Shown: piece by piece, positions 54,231-64,000 of the stretch
Position numbering within the stretch: position 1 is the first letter of the stretch
Layout: each line of letters begins with the position of its first letter
Source: Semisulcospira habei
Taxonomy: Eukaryota > Mollusca > Gastropoda > Semisulcospiridae
Reading direction: 5' to 3'
NCBI GenBank assembly: GCA_036245525.1
Contig: BTPG01000002.1
Span: forward strand, 168,130,273-168,194,272
Length of the DNA: 64,000 bases
Made by a program: the position numbers and the translations under genes
The notes under the pieces: generated by a model
Databases searched by the model: none
Seen by the model: the letters and a program-made list of their open reading frames with translations, nothing else
What the model was told of the DNA's origin: nothing

Positions 54231-54444
54231 TTAACTCATTCTACCCCAGACACACCAGAGGAAGATAAGGTTCGACCATGATAGTTCAAGGGTGATGCCA
54301 GAATAGCTTGGGTCCTATGGGCGCCAAGCTATTCTGGCATCACCCTTGAACTATCATGGTCGATCTGTGTCCTGCACTGCAATGCAGTCTTCAGAGGACA
54401 ACGGCAAAATTTAAGGATTTCGGTGTTGGGGTAGAATGAGTTAA
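54231..54444 (+). mobile_element. Family C MITE, 214 bp
   Basis: TTAACTCATTCTACCCCAGAC to TTGGGGTAGAATGAGTTAA; left hairpin arm has GGGTCC for GGCGCC. Its last TTAA opens the next element. Confidence 0.9.
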
Positions 54445-54654
54445 CTCATTCAGCTCGACGGTCGTGTTTCCCAAATTTTGGTGGCGTCATCTAATGACTA
54501 TGCACCAGTTGCAGGAGATGGATCGACCATGATAATTCAAGGGTAGTGCCAGATTAGCTTGGCGCCGACAGGCGCCAAGCTAATCTGGCACTACCCTTGA
54601 ATTATCATGGTCGACCCATCTCCTGATGTATTGCGTCAGGGCTGAATGGGTTAA
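54441..54654 (-). mobile_element. Family B MITE, 214 bp
   Basis: TTAACTCATTCAGCTCGACGG to GGGCTGAATGGGTTAA; perfect hairpin with loop GACA. Directly chained to the family C copy. Confidence 0.9.
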
Positions 54655-55026
54655 AAGTATATTGTCTTCATGAGTATGTCTTACAATAATGATGAACTTG
54701 ACAAGCAAAAGTTTGGGGGAGGGGGTTGAGGGAGGGTGGAGGGGCTGGGAGGGAGTGCGTGCCTGACATGTTACCGCCGGTAAAACCTTAAAAAAATTCA
54801 AAGCAGGGGGTGGCGGGTGGGAGTGGAAAGGGGGGGGGGGGGTGAGCGGGAGGAGGGGGAGAACTCAGAACTCAGAACCCTGTATTCGGTAGGTCAACGA
54901 CCCATTCGAATTTGGGTGAGATTAAATAACTGAAAAAAAAAAAACACAACTTGGATGACAAAACGAGAAAGGAAACAGACAAAATAGAAACAAAAACAAT
55001 TTCGTCTTGGAATAATATAATGATCA

Positions 55027-55039
55027 CACACACACACAC

Positions 55040-55123
<84 letters not shown>

Positions 55124-55165
55124 CCCCCCCACCCCACACACACACACGCACACACGCACGCACGC
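55027..55165. repeat. (CA)n microsatellite
   Basis: CA repeats broken by a C run at 55125. From 54655 to 55027 only a G-rich tract (54715-54855) is seen; 55200-55515 has the direct repeat AGATACACAGCATA/CTGTGTATCT as a small hairpin at 55432-55470. Confidence 0.92.
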
Positions 55166-55517
55166 ACACACACAAGCAGCACAGCGCGCACAGACGCGCT
55201 GCATCAGAGGTCTACCCCACTATGGGGCAGACTGAACAGATGTTTTGCAGCCATAGGCCCATAGATAATGGCATATTACACAGATAGTTGTTCATTGCGT
55301 AATTTAATTGCTTAGACTCTGAACATTGCAAATTTTCTGATAGAGTCACAGTCCAGGGGTTTGCAAGCAACATGCTTATTTCCTCATTCTTAGTATCATT
55401 CAAAAGGCTAGCCAAGTACTTATTCCTCAATGCTGTGTATCTATTACAATACAAGATAGATACACAGCATATAGGAGGGGGAGGGAGGGCGGCCGTCTGT
55501 GGAGCTGTGTGCCATGG

Positions 55518-55822
55518 CAGGGGCAGATCAGGGGGGCGGAGAGGGGTGTTACAGGGGTTCCGAACCTCTCCCCCCCCCCCCCGCCCCGACCCAAAATGTT
55601 ATAACAAAGTCCCTTTTTGGGGTGTTTGGACACCCCCCCCCCCCCCCACACACACACACACACACACACACCTCGCTTTTCGATTTTTTTTTTTTTTTTT
55701 TTTTTGGTCCCTTAGAAGCCAGGTCTAGCGTCAGGGAGGCTTTTTGTATCAGTTTCAAGGTCCCAAACAAAATGTTGTCCCCGCCCCCCCCCCCCCCCCG
55801 GGTAACTCAGTGATCCGCCCCT
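55518..55822. mobile_element. Family Q element with CCATGG target duplication
   Basis: CAGGGGCAGATCA and TGATCCGCCCCT are terminal inverted repeats; CCATGG stands on both sides (55512-55517, 55823-55828). Interior has C homopolymers, a CA run (55648-55671), a T homopolymer and GTCCCTTTTTGGGG, shared with 26017-26300. No coding capacity. Confidence 0.72.
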
Positions 55823-55964
55823 CCATGGGCTCTGCTGTGAAGCCGGCAGAGGACAGTAAGTCTATTGGTGTAAAATATTTTCGCAGTAATACAATGGAAA
55901 TATCTCTTTTCACAAAAATGGCCTTAGTGTCAAACGGCGTTTGCCTTGATAGGCCCAGCCGATA

Positions 55965-56064
55965 CCCAGTGCGCAAAGGCCATCGGGCCGATTGTCGGGC
56001 CGCTACCGTTGGCCGCCCGTGCACCGCGCCGGCATTGGAGGTAGTCACCGGCGCCCGGCCTTGA
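55965..56064. mobile_element. Family G element, right end diverged
   Basis: CCCAGTGCGCAAAGGCCATC GGGCCG, then GGGCCGCTACCGTTGGCC; the closing ACTGGG is not found. Confidence 0.55.
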
Positions 56065-57176
56065 CCGGACCGTGATAAAAATTACTATGACCTGTCCGTG
56101 ATAAAATAAAATAAAAATCATGCCCCCCCCCCCCCCCCCCCCACCCCATCCTTCCGATTCCTACAACACTGTTAGGAGGTTTAAAGTTTCTTAAAATGAA
56201 AAACTTCATTTCGGCTGCTCTCAGTTTTTCTCTTCAGCGGCCGTTTCATGTGCCGGCCCGCCGAGGTCACTGCGGAGCCGCCGCGGCACTGACTGACCGG
56301 CAGCAGGGGCAGAGTAGAAATCCATTGTTGTCATGTGCCTTCTGAAAAAAATGGACTGTGAACAAAAGGGTAGAAAAGTCTTGTCTTGTCTTGTCTTGTC
56401 TTGCCGTATACGCCCACAATCAAACGTGTTGCTCATTGAGGGGAAAGTTTTGTATGCATGTTTTGTATAAAGTCTTAGTTGAGGCAGCACAAAATTGCGG
56501 AGAAAACATTGTATCAGTGTATTTCAGATATCGGCAAAGTCTGCTCCGGCTTCTCAGTGTAACCGCCGTGTTGGAGTGCAATAGAAAATAAGGGAAGCAA
56601 CCGCCTAATATTTTCTTTCGTCCAGAAATAGTACGAGTTGTCTACTAAATTTGCAAGGCATCACCTTACCACACTAAAGACATTTTAGGGGAGCACAGGA
56701 GTCGGACATGGCTGGATGGGAAGGGGGATTGTTTTATTACTTTCATATTGTCAAAAGAAGTATGCGAGCTTGCTGATTATTTTTTGTATATTGTCAGCTT
56801 ATCATATTTAAAATATTGCGCATCGATTCCATCGTTTTGGAGTGTTTTGATGAAACAGTGTTTGCCATTGCTACTTCCGGTAAGATCTGGCCATTACCGT
56901 ACCTGTAAATAGACAGTACAAATTTTACTTTAAAAGTGGCGAACTGTTCGCTTGATTTTTCGACAAAGAGGACTGAGGTGGTAATTTTCTCTAACTGACA
57001 CAGTACACATGATCGATGATGCTGAAAAGGCTTACTAGTGGACAGAGATGGTAGGTGAACACGCCTGCAACTGTGGTCTGTTTACATGCTCGTCTGACCT
57101 GATCGGGTGTAGTTAAACACACACACATGCAGATGCAGGCTCAGGGAGGACTAAATCTGCGCCAACAAATCCCATT
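56065..57176. other. Upstream region of the zinc-finger gene
   Basis: C homopolymer at 56124-56142, TCTTG repeats at 56380-56402. A 5' exon of the zinc-finger gene may lie here but cannot be placed. Confidence 0.45.
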
Positions 57177-57265
57177 TTAACGCTTTTGCTCTCCGTAGCT
57201 CGTTTTGTCGAGGAGATTCCTGGAGAATCTCTGACTAAAACAGCTACCGACAGTCAAAGTGCTAG
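57177..57265. mobile_element. Family F MITE upstream of the zinc-finger gene
   Basis: TTAACGCTTTTGCTCTCCGTA to CTACCGACAGTCAAAGTGCTAG; inner stem TTTTGTCGAGGAGATTC with its complement. Confidence 0.68.
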
Positions 57266-57323
57266 TACGACCGAGAAAAACAAAATTGTGGACTCCCAAA
57301 CGCCACTTGGCTGGTAGTCCGAA

Positions 57324-57444
57324 CCCAGTAAGCAAAACACCTTTGGGCCGAAATCAGCTGCATTGAGCCCGCACATGACCTGCGGGTTGATGTGAGCTGC
57401 AGCGGGCTTGTTGACGTCAGCCCAAAGGTGTTTTGTTTACTGGG
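57324..57444. mobile_element. Family G hairpin, both ends intact
   Basis: CCCAGTAAGCAAAACACC to GGTGTTTTGTTTACTGGG, 121 bp, nearly palindromic. GAA and AATG flank it; no clear target duplication. Confidence 0.77.
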
Positions 57445-57531
57445 AATGGCTACTATTTCATTTACTAGGATCCTGTAAGGCACTAAGTGACAGTTGTTCC
57501 TCCCTTGATAACACTTCAACATATATATTAT

Positions 57532-57580
57532 GTGGACCGACCATAATAGATCAAGGGTAGTGCTAGAGTATTGCTTGGCC
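57532..57580. repeat. B/C-type hairpin arm remnant
   Basis: GGACCGACCATAATAGATCA AGGGTAGTGCTAGAGTATTG; the second arm is missing. Confidence 0.5.
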
Positions 57581-57686
57581 ATTCAAGTAATTTGAAATGC
57601 AGCACAGTGATCATGTTTGATTTACCTTATAAATTGTATTGTAAACTTTAAAGAACTGCCATAATTACTAATTAGTCAGATGTTCT

Positions 57687-57702
57687 TCCTCTGATTTCAG
57701 AG
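57687..57702 (+). promoter_or_regulatory. Likely 3' splice site before the zinc-finger exon
   Basis: CTTCCTCTGATTTCAG followed by AGTGTGATG. The pyrimidine tract and AG fit an acceptor; the exon would then hold 194 nt of 5' UTR before the ATG. Confidence 0.45.
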
Positions 57703-57896
57703 TGTGATGAAAGATGACTCACAGTGGACAGCATCAGGGTTCAGCAGCTGACATTGCACATATGACGACTTTTACAGATTTAATAAGGTGGACAGATGAG
57801 TTACACTTTCACCTGCTGCTGGTAGAGTTTCTTTGTCAAATTAGAACACAGTCTGCTTGGCAAATATCCTAGTAGGGACTGTACGTTAATATAGTG

Positions 57897-60167
57897 ATGG
57901 AAGGAGAGAGATTTAGACCCAGGGCATCTGACCTGGTTCCGACAAGTTTTGCTGCACAACAGGGCTGGCAGACCCATGAACAGAGACAGATGTTAGACAA
58001 ACCCCACAAAGTTGAGGAGCCTTACCTCTGTGGTCGGTCTTTCGCCTGGCCTGCAAGTTTTGAGCAAGACACGAAACAGCTTGTGGATGAAAAGCCATAC
58101 TCATATGTGGGAACCTTTCCTCAAGCCATTTCCACCTCCAGCATGGGTGCACACCAGGATCCGGTACCAGAAACTAAGTCAGTGTTAGATACAAGCAGGG
58201 AACCTTTATCTGCCGAGTCTAACTCTATGAAAAGCGCAAGTAGTGGGGATGCCTGGCCTGCAAGCTCTGAGCAACATTTGGAAGAAGAGGAGGGTGAAAG
58301 GCCATCTTTGTGTGAAGAATCTGTCTCTCCTAATAACAGCTTTGACTCCGAGAAGCAGGCAGGTGTGCTTGACCCCCATGTGCTCGCAGCTGCTGATACT
58401 GTCAACAGTACAGGTGGCTGCATGGACAAGGGAGTTGGTGGAGACAGCCAACAGTTTTCATGCAAGGTGTGCGGGGCATCGTTTGCAAAGCAGTACTGTC
58501 TACAGCAACACATTCTGAAACTTCATGGAGGAGATGAGAAGCGGTTTGTGTGTTCCGAATGTAACGCTTCATTTTTCACTATCACAGAGCTGACGGCACA
58601 CATGCCTAAACATGAGGGTAGGAAACCATATATGTGTTTTGAATGCAACGCCACATTTATTTCTGCAGTGGGCTTGAGGCAGCATGCACTCAGACATTCA
58701 GGACAGAAGAAATATAAATGTGAAATATGTGATACTGACTTCATGTTTTCATCACAACTCAAAGTGCATGTTAGGAGGCATAACGGTGTGAAGCCCTATG
58801 CATGTGATCAGTGTCAGGCTTCCTTTGTTGACAGAAGCAGTTTTAAAAAACACCTGCGAGTGCACTCTGGAGAAAAACCATTTTCGTGCTCGGTTTGTGC
58901 AGCATCATTTTCCCGCTCCACTCATCTGAGGCGACACATGATCAAACATTCAGATGACAGGCCATGTCGCTGTAGCAAATGTGCACTTTCCTTTAAGTGT
59001 TTGGACAGCCTTAGAGCTCACATGAAAACCCATTCAAAAGTTAAATCATGTCCTGACACTATGTGCGAGCAAGCTTTCTCTCAATCAGTGTATAAGTGTG
59101 ATACCCGTCTTTCTTCAAAAAAAAAGCGTAAGGCTCTGTCTTTAAAAAAACAGGGGCATCACACTGGCCGACCAAAGCAATACATATGTGTTCAGTGTGG
59201 AGCATCCTTCTTGAAGGCAAGTAAGTGGAAGAAACATTTACATGGGCATACAAGACAAAAGTCTTTCTCATGTCCACAGTGCAGAGGTTCATTCTTTACT
59301 GCATCAGCACTAAAGAGACACAGGCTTTGGCAGTTAGGAAAGAGGCCCTTTAAATGTGCTTGGTGCAAGGCATCATTCAGACGTGCACCCACGTTACGGA
59401 AACACTCATCTGTACACACACAAACTGAAGGGAAAGTCCACCGTTTAAGAAACAGATATGTTGCGCGCACACAGACAGAAGAGAGTATGTACAGTTTAAA
59501 GATGCACTCATCTATACACATCAAGACTGAAGATAAGATCATGTCTAAATGTGAACTTTGTGGGGCTGAATTCAGGGAGCCTGCTCACTTGAGAATCCAC
59601 GTTATAAGTCACGGCTTTCAGCAGCCACATGTTCGTGATCTGCGCAGAGCTGCGTCCATTAATAGCAGCAGTTCAAAAAAGCTTGAACCAACGCATGTTA
59701 ACAAAAAATCTTTCATGTGTCCTGTCTGTGCATCAACGTTTTCCCGTTCTTGCCACCTAAAGAGGCACATGTTGAAACACCCAGAGGACGAGCATTTTAA
59801 ATGTAACCAGTGCTCAGATACCTTTAAGTCTTTTGGTACTTTGAAAAGTCACTTGAAAACACACACTGACACAGTCACAGACAAAAAACGGCCATATACC
59901 TGCAAGCTTTGTGGGTCTTCATTCAGAAAAAACCACGGTTTGAAAGAACACATGAGAACACATACTGGGGAACGGCCATTAAAATGTGACATGTGCCCTG
60001 CTACTTTTGTCTATGCCCGTTGCTTGGCAAAGCACAGGCAGATACACCTGAAAGATGGCAGTCTTTCCTGCGATGTTTGTGGAAGGGCTTTCTCCAGAGC
60101 CACTGGCTTAGAAAAGCATAAACTATCACACGGTCCTATAATAGAGAGTGCGAAGAAGTCCGTTTGA
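57897..60167 (+). CDS. C2H2 zinc-finger protein, 15 intact fingers
   Basis: Start at ATG 57897; the codon before it is GTG. 756 residues. Residues 1 to about 185 are acidic and Ser-rich and contain finger-linker-like scraps (VEEPYLCGRSFAWPASFEQ and DEKPYSYVGTF), suggesting decayed fingers. Then seven consecutive C2H2 fingers (about 58458-59035), a degenerate one, three more of which the second has Gln for the last His (SALKRHRLWQ), a finger relic without Cys (YSLKMHSSIH), one finger, a Ser-rich linker, and five C-terminal fingers to about residue 745. Several linkers follow HSGEKPF, HTGERPL. Probably a nuclear DNA-binding regulator; no KRAB, BTB or other N-terminal domain is visible, so the target and ortholog are unknown. 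Confidence 0.92.
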   Translation: MEGERFRPRASDLVPTSFAAQQGWQTHEQRQMLDKPHKVEEPYLCGRSFAWPASFEQDTKQLVDEKPYSYVGTFPQAISTSSMGAHQDPVPETKSVLDTSREPLSAESNSMKSASSGDAWPASSEQHLEEEEGERPSLCEESVSPNNSFDSEKQAGVLDPHVLAAADTVNSTGGCMDKGVGGDSQQFSCKVCGASFAKQYCLQQHILKLHGGDEKRFVCSECNASFFTITELTAHMPKHEGRKPYMCFECNATFISAVGLRQHALRHSGQKKYKCEICDTDFMFSSQLKVHVRRHNGVKPYACDQCQASFVDRSSFKKHLRVHSGEKPFSCSVCAASFSRSTHLRRHMIKHSDDRPCRCSKCALSFKCLDSLRAHMKTHSKVKSCPDTMCEQAFSQSVYKCDTRLSSKKKRKALSLKKQGHHTGRPKQYICVQCGASFLKASKWKKHLHGHTRQKSFSCPQCRGSFFTASALKRHRLWQLGKRPFKCAWCKASFRRAPTLRKHSSVHTQTEGKVHRLRNRYVARTQTEESMYSLKMHSSIHIKTEDKIMSKCELCGAEFREPAHLRIHVISHGFQQPHVRDLRRAASINSSSSKKLEPTHVNKKSFMCPVCASTFSRSCHLKRHMLKHPEDEHFKCNQCSDTFKSFGTLKSHLKTHTDTVTDKKRPYTCKLCGSSFRKNHGLKEHMRTHTGERPLKCDMCPATFVYARCLAKHRQIHLKDGSLSCDVCGRAFSRATGLEKHKLSHGPIIESAKKSV

Positions 60168-60270
60168 GGAACAGATTAAGTCGATCTTTGTCAGTAATGG
60201 TCTCATGGTCTCATGTGAATGCAGCGTCATGGGCTCATCATACTCTATGTCTCTTGCAAATGAAAGGAGC
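60168..60270. mobile_element. Degraded family A hairpin in the zinc-finger 3' flank
   Basis: GTCATGGGCTCATCATACTC TATGTCTCTTGCAAATG is a right arm; the left arm is reduced to GTCTCATGGTCTCATG. Starts right behind the stop, so it is probably transcribed as 3' UTR. Confidence 0.55.
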
Positions 60271-60342
60271 TGGTTGACAATGTGTTCATACAATACGAAG
60301 CATGTAAGGTGATGGCCATTCTGCCCCAACAAAGTACAACAC

Positions 60343-60508
60343 TTGGGTCAATCATAACAGTTCAAGGGTGGCGCCAGAATAGCTTGGTGCCTCCAGGCAC
60401 CAAGCTATTCTGGCACCACCCTTGAACTGTTTTGGTTAGTCCATCTCTTTAAATATTAATTTATTCCTCACAGGATGGCTCTCTTCAGATTTTCAACTGT
60501 AGGGTGTA
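60343..60508 (-). mobile_element. Family N-like hairpin MITE
   Basis: Perfect stem AACAGTTCAAGGGTGGCGCC with core GAATAGCTTGGTGCC TCCA GGCACCAAGCTATTC. The GGTGCC/GGCACC change is matched in both arms. Terminal TTAA not found. Confidence 0.75.
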
Positions 60509-60564
60509 AATTTGAATTCTTTATATACATTATACAATGCACAATGACATACCCAAGAACTATT

Positions 60565-60769
60565 TTAATCCAGTTATCCTCACAGCAATATTTTGGAATT
60601 GTCACCTAACGATTTTGTACCAGTTGCAGGAGATGCATGGACTATGATAATTCAAGGGTTGTGCCAGATTAGCTTATTACCTGATGGCGCCAACCTAATC
60701 GGGCACTACTCTTGAATTATCATGGTTCATTCCTCTCTTGCTGTAAGGCGTTTGCGTTAAATGTGTTAA
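60565..60769 (-). mobile_element. Family B MITE, diverged
   Basis: TTAATCCAGTTATCCTCACAG to CGTTTGCGTTAAATGTGTTAA; hairpin with ATTAGCTTATTACC TGAT GGCGCCAACC, no longer fully paired. Confidence 0.75.
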
Positions 60770-61060
60770 GACTGTGGATGCACAGTGCCCATTGTGCAGT
60801 ATGGATGACTGAAAATTTGTTTTAGTTGTTGTTTCATGGCTGTTTATTATGTACCTATTTGTGATACTAGTTAACACCTGTTGAAAACAACTGTCAGAAA
60901 ATACAATGAAATTGCAATGAGCAGTACATACACATTTTGTTGTTTGAGCTCATTAATTTTTTTACTCATGTGCAATAGCAAAGTGAATCTATGTAATTAA
61001 TGGGCCAGTGGTGGCGGCATCTGTGGCAAAACTTTAATGTTGGCTATTCAAAGTATGATC
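60770..61060. other. Unannotated AT-rich stretch
   Basis: No recognised content; no convincing AATAAA for the zinc-finger gene was found. Confidence 0.45.
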
Positions 61061-61510
61061 TTCAAATTTGGCGCATGGGTACTTTGTGGCAAGACCTATA
61101 TATATAAATTCAAAAGTCAAGCGACAGGGGGTCCAGAAATGGTTAAAAAAAAGCTGTATTTTGGCACAAACTAACTTCTCTCAAATATTATTTTCAACTT
61201 CAGACCCAAACTTGGTACAGAGATACCTGATTATAAGACCTTTCTATGCATACTAATTTGGCGGACTGCTCAGAAAGCTCAAGGGTCACAGTAGACCCAT
61301 AAATAAGTCGGAATAGGGATATTTTCAGATTTTTTACTCAATACTTTTTTCAACTTTAAACCAAAACTTGGTAAAGAGATACCTGATGTAACTTGTAGGA
61401 CCTTTTTTCGCATGCTAATCTGGATGACCCCTCGGAAAGGTCAAAGGTGACAAGAGGTTGACAAATGTGTTTAAAATGCCAAGTTTTGGACAAAATTTGA
61501 ATCAGTGAGC
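61040..61510 (+). repeat. Diverged tandem repeat, unit about 180 bp
   Basis: TTCAACTTCAGACCCAAACTTGG TACAGAGATACCTGA (61194-61231) recurs as TTCAACTTTAAACCAAAACTTGG TAAAGAGATACCTGA (61350-61385); each is followed by CATGCTAAT or CATACTAAT and GGAAAGGTCAAAGG-like sequence. A third, partial unit precedes them. Confidence 0.7.
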
Positions 61511-61546
61511 CATAAGGGCTTTGCCATTTTTGTTTATAAAACTTTA

Positions 61547-61700
61547 GGGGCGGATCAGTTCCTTTCCAGGAAGGGGAGGGGGGGGGTGTCCAACTTTTCT
61601 TTTATAGTCTGAGAGCTAGCCCGGTCCACCATGCAACCCCCCCCACCCTCCACCCCCCTAGTACTCTATAAGATGGGTTTCAAAGTGTACCCTAGTAAGT
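61547..61700. mobile_element. Family Q fragment
   Basis: TTAGGGGCGGATCAGTTCC and a G homopolymer; the opposite end was not found. Confidence 0.45.
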
Positions 61701-62237
61701 CCTGCGATGTTTAAGCCATGTTCCCATAAAATCCTTAGGAACATACCAGAGATATAGCCGATGGCGCAAGGGTACCCCCATTCATGCTCTTCGCGGATGC
61801 TAAAATGAGCTGGAGAAACATTTTCCTCTAACTCTAAATAAATCAGAATTCATTCCATTTCCAGTGCCCAAATCGGCACTATTATGTTATTATGTACACC
61901 TTCTGCGTCCTCTGCAAAAAACAGAATGAAAAAATATTGAAACTCTGGCTCACAGTGAAGGTATTTGTGCACCCATTAAATGGCCAATTCCGCAAAAACG
62001 CAAAAAAAGAGACAAAAATGTGTCAGATGCCTTCAGACATTTTTTATAGCACTGGCAGGCCATTTAACAGGTTTACATCATTACAACAGTATGTCACAAT
62101 TATTATAAACTTGACTAGGTGATTCCCCCACCCGGGTTTGCCCTGGGGGACTTGGGTGGGGTTAGGTATTTTTTAGTTCCCAGGGTCACCCTGGTCAGCC
62201 CCACAGGGTGGGTTTTTCTCTCTATTCTGGGGCATGT
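61701..62237. other. Unannotated stretch
   Basis: Small GC-rich hairpin at 62130-62165 (CACCCGGGTTTGCCCTGGGG). No gene recognised. Confidence 0.45.
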
Positions 62238-62514
62238 GTTTCTGTCTACCCTTTGTCCATTCACCTGTATTTGCCTTTTTAAAACTCTCCCTCCTGTCTG
62301 CACTGCCTGTAGCTCTTGATATTGGATGTGTGTTGCTAAATGGTCTTAGCTTTATTTATGCCCCATGTTGTAGGTTTATTTAATGTATTTGACCGGCTGG
62401 CGACATACATTCAATTTTCTGTTTAGTTTTTTTTCACAAGCAGTGCAGGCACGTCCTGAGAAAGCCTTGTTGCTGTCGGAACGTTAAGCAATGTACAATC
62501 AATCAATCAATTGA
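62238..62514 (+). repeat. Retroposon-like 3' end with (AATC)n tail, copy 1
   Basis: GCCTGTAGCTCTTGATATTGG, TGTTGCTAAATGGTCTTAGC, GACCGGCTGGCGACA and GCACGTCCTGAGAAAGCC TTGTTGCTGTCGGAACGTTAAG, then AATC units. Same order at 63505-63768. No A or B box recognised, so SINE or LINE origin is open. Confidence 0.72.
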
Positions 62515-63504
62515 CTAGGTGATGATGTGATCACTAAGGTTGCCGCAGTGGTTCATTTTGTATCCCTACCCTCAAGTTGTAAAAATACACGAAATTAATT
62601 ATAAAAAATTACTAATGTTATTCCATTTCATTTTGACCTCACTTTACCTATTACGTTTCAATAATGTGAGCATAAAGTGCAAGAAAATGAGAAAAGTCGG
62701 CATCTTTTACGATACGTTTGTGGTGAATGATAGCTTTTTCCCCTTTAGAATTGCCAAATTGGGAAACGTACCTTGTTTCCGATGCCCTCAGAAATTTTAG
62801 TTACAACTAATAGGTCTTTTTTTTAGGTTTTAATGGTTAGCATAGAGTACCACAGTTACTCCCAACCTGAGTTCATGATGCTGTGATGCATTTAGGGGCC
62901 ACAGTGGCAGAATCTGCTGCCCTACCCCCATTTTACCAGTACACAAAGGAACGCAAAATGATCATAACAATTGCTTACGTCATACTCCTCTGTTTAAATA
63001 TTTTTGTTGCCAGTTTTCTTAACAAGTATGCATACTGAGGATACAAATTTGTGATCATTTCATTAATTTCAATGTGACTCATCAATTTAATTGTAACTAT
63101 TTTTAATTAAGAACATAAAAGGGGTGGGGTGGGGGGGGGGGTGGGGTGGAGGAGAGTCTGTAAACAGGGGCTGCTGCTAAAGCTTCTACCGTCTGAAGTT
63201 GGAGGCACGATGTACCGATGGCTGAAAGAATTCCTCTTCAACAGAATTGCGCGATTGAAGTCGACGGCACACTCAGCAGTTTGACAACTCAGGGAAGATG
63301 TATATCAGGGAGGTGTCGTGTCTCCGATCCCTTTAATGTCCGTAAGATATGTGGAACGTTGGACCGTATTTTGATTACAATGTGACCAATCAATTTGTTT
63401 GGTTTTCTTTAGTGGAGAAAAAAAGGCAAAAATTATAGACTGCATGAGTGAAACTGGTTGGTCTTTTAGGAGATATTTTACCTAGCGTAAAGCGGGTCTA
63501 TTAA
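62515..63504. other. Unannotated AT-rich stretch
   Basis: G-rich run at 63121-63150. No gene or known repeat recognised. Confidence 0.45.
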
Positions 63505-63768
63505 GGTCTACCCTTTTATTTGCCTTTTTAAACTCTCCCTACTGTATGCGCTGCCTGTAGCTCTTGATATTGGATGTGCGTTGCTAAATGGTCTTAGCTT
63601 TATTTAGGCCCAATGTCGTAGGTTTATTTAACGTATTAGACCGGCTGGCGACAAACATTCAATATTCTGTTTAGTTTTTTTTTTTCTTTCCACAAGCAGC
63701 GCCGGCACGTCCTGAGAAAGTCTTGTTGCTATCGGGACGTTAAGTAATGTACAATCAATCAATCAATC
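63505..63768 (+). repeat. Retroposon-like 3' end with (AATC)n tail, copy 2
   Basis: Follows copy 1 closely from TTTGCCTTTTTAAACTCTCCC to GGGACGTTAAGTAATGTAC and AATC units; a T homopolymer comes after. Confidence 0.72.
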
Positions 63769-63914
63769 TTTTCATTTTTTTTTTTTTTTTTGTCTACTAA
63801 GGTGTAAGTATGAATATGCGTAATAAAGTTTCATGGTTCCTAACAGCCAAAACAATGTTATGAAAATACTTAGTTTCTACATGTCCACCACGAGATCACC
63901 AATTCCACCCCCAT

Positions 63915-64000
63915 TTTTTGCACAGTGCAGGCACGTCCTGAGAAAGTCTTGTTGCTGCCGGGACGTTAAGCAATGTACAACTAACCAAACCCGTTTTTTG
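63915..64000 (+). repeat. Retroposon-like 3' end, copy 3, cut by the window edge
   Basis: GCACAGTGCAGGCACGTCC TGAGAAAGTCTTGTTGCTGCC GGGACGTTAAGCAATGTAC, then AACTAACC; only the last 80 bp of the repeat are present. Confidence 0.65.

Overview
The window looks like genomic DNA of a marine mollusc, most likely a gastropod (inference). The reasons are spliced genes with GT/GC-AG introns, an orphan class A receptor, a conodipine-type secreted phospholipase A2, many CA/GA microsatellites, CR1/L2/jockey-group LINE remnants, tRNA-derived SINEs and a very dense population of short hairpin transposons. No bacterial, plasmid, CRISPR or viral features were seen.

Layout: positions 1-6910 carry an intact four-exon GPCR gene (2155-6906). 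A decayed direct duplicate of the whole block lies at about 16985-23670; its GPCR copy is a pseudogene with stops, frameshifts, lost splice sites and a transposon in its last exon. Between and after the blocks (7-17 kb and 24-42 kb) I see almost only repeats. At 42469-45077 there is a two-exon gene for a small secreted PLA2-like protein. From 45 to 56 kb come more repeats, including a LINE with a 634-residue open reverse transcriptase frame (49300-51204, minus) and a second broken LINE. At 57897-60167 a single open exon encodes a 756-residue C2H2 zinc-finger protein. The last 4 kb are intergenic repeats.

The dominant signal is a set of short TTAA-bounded hairpin elements, more than 60 copies of several families in 64 kb. 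Four families with different termini share one plan: TTAA, a short terminal inverted repeat, an asymmetric spacer, a near-perfect central hairpin, the second terminal repeat, TTAA, with a total length of 212-217 bp. TTAA target use points to piggyBac-type mobilisation (established for that superfamily; its role here is inference). Copies often abut and share one TTAA, families B, C, D and N share a hairpin core behind different termini, and hairpin arms of family A carry matched substitutions. Family letters (A-U) are labels used only in this annotation.

The genes do not form a pathway together; each stands alone in a repeat-rich landscape, and hairpin elements lie in introns or close flanks of all three.
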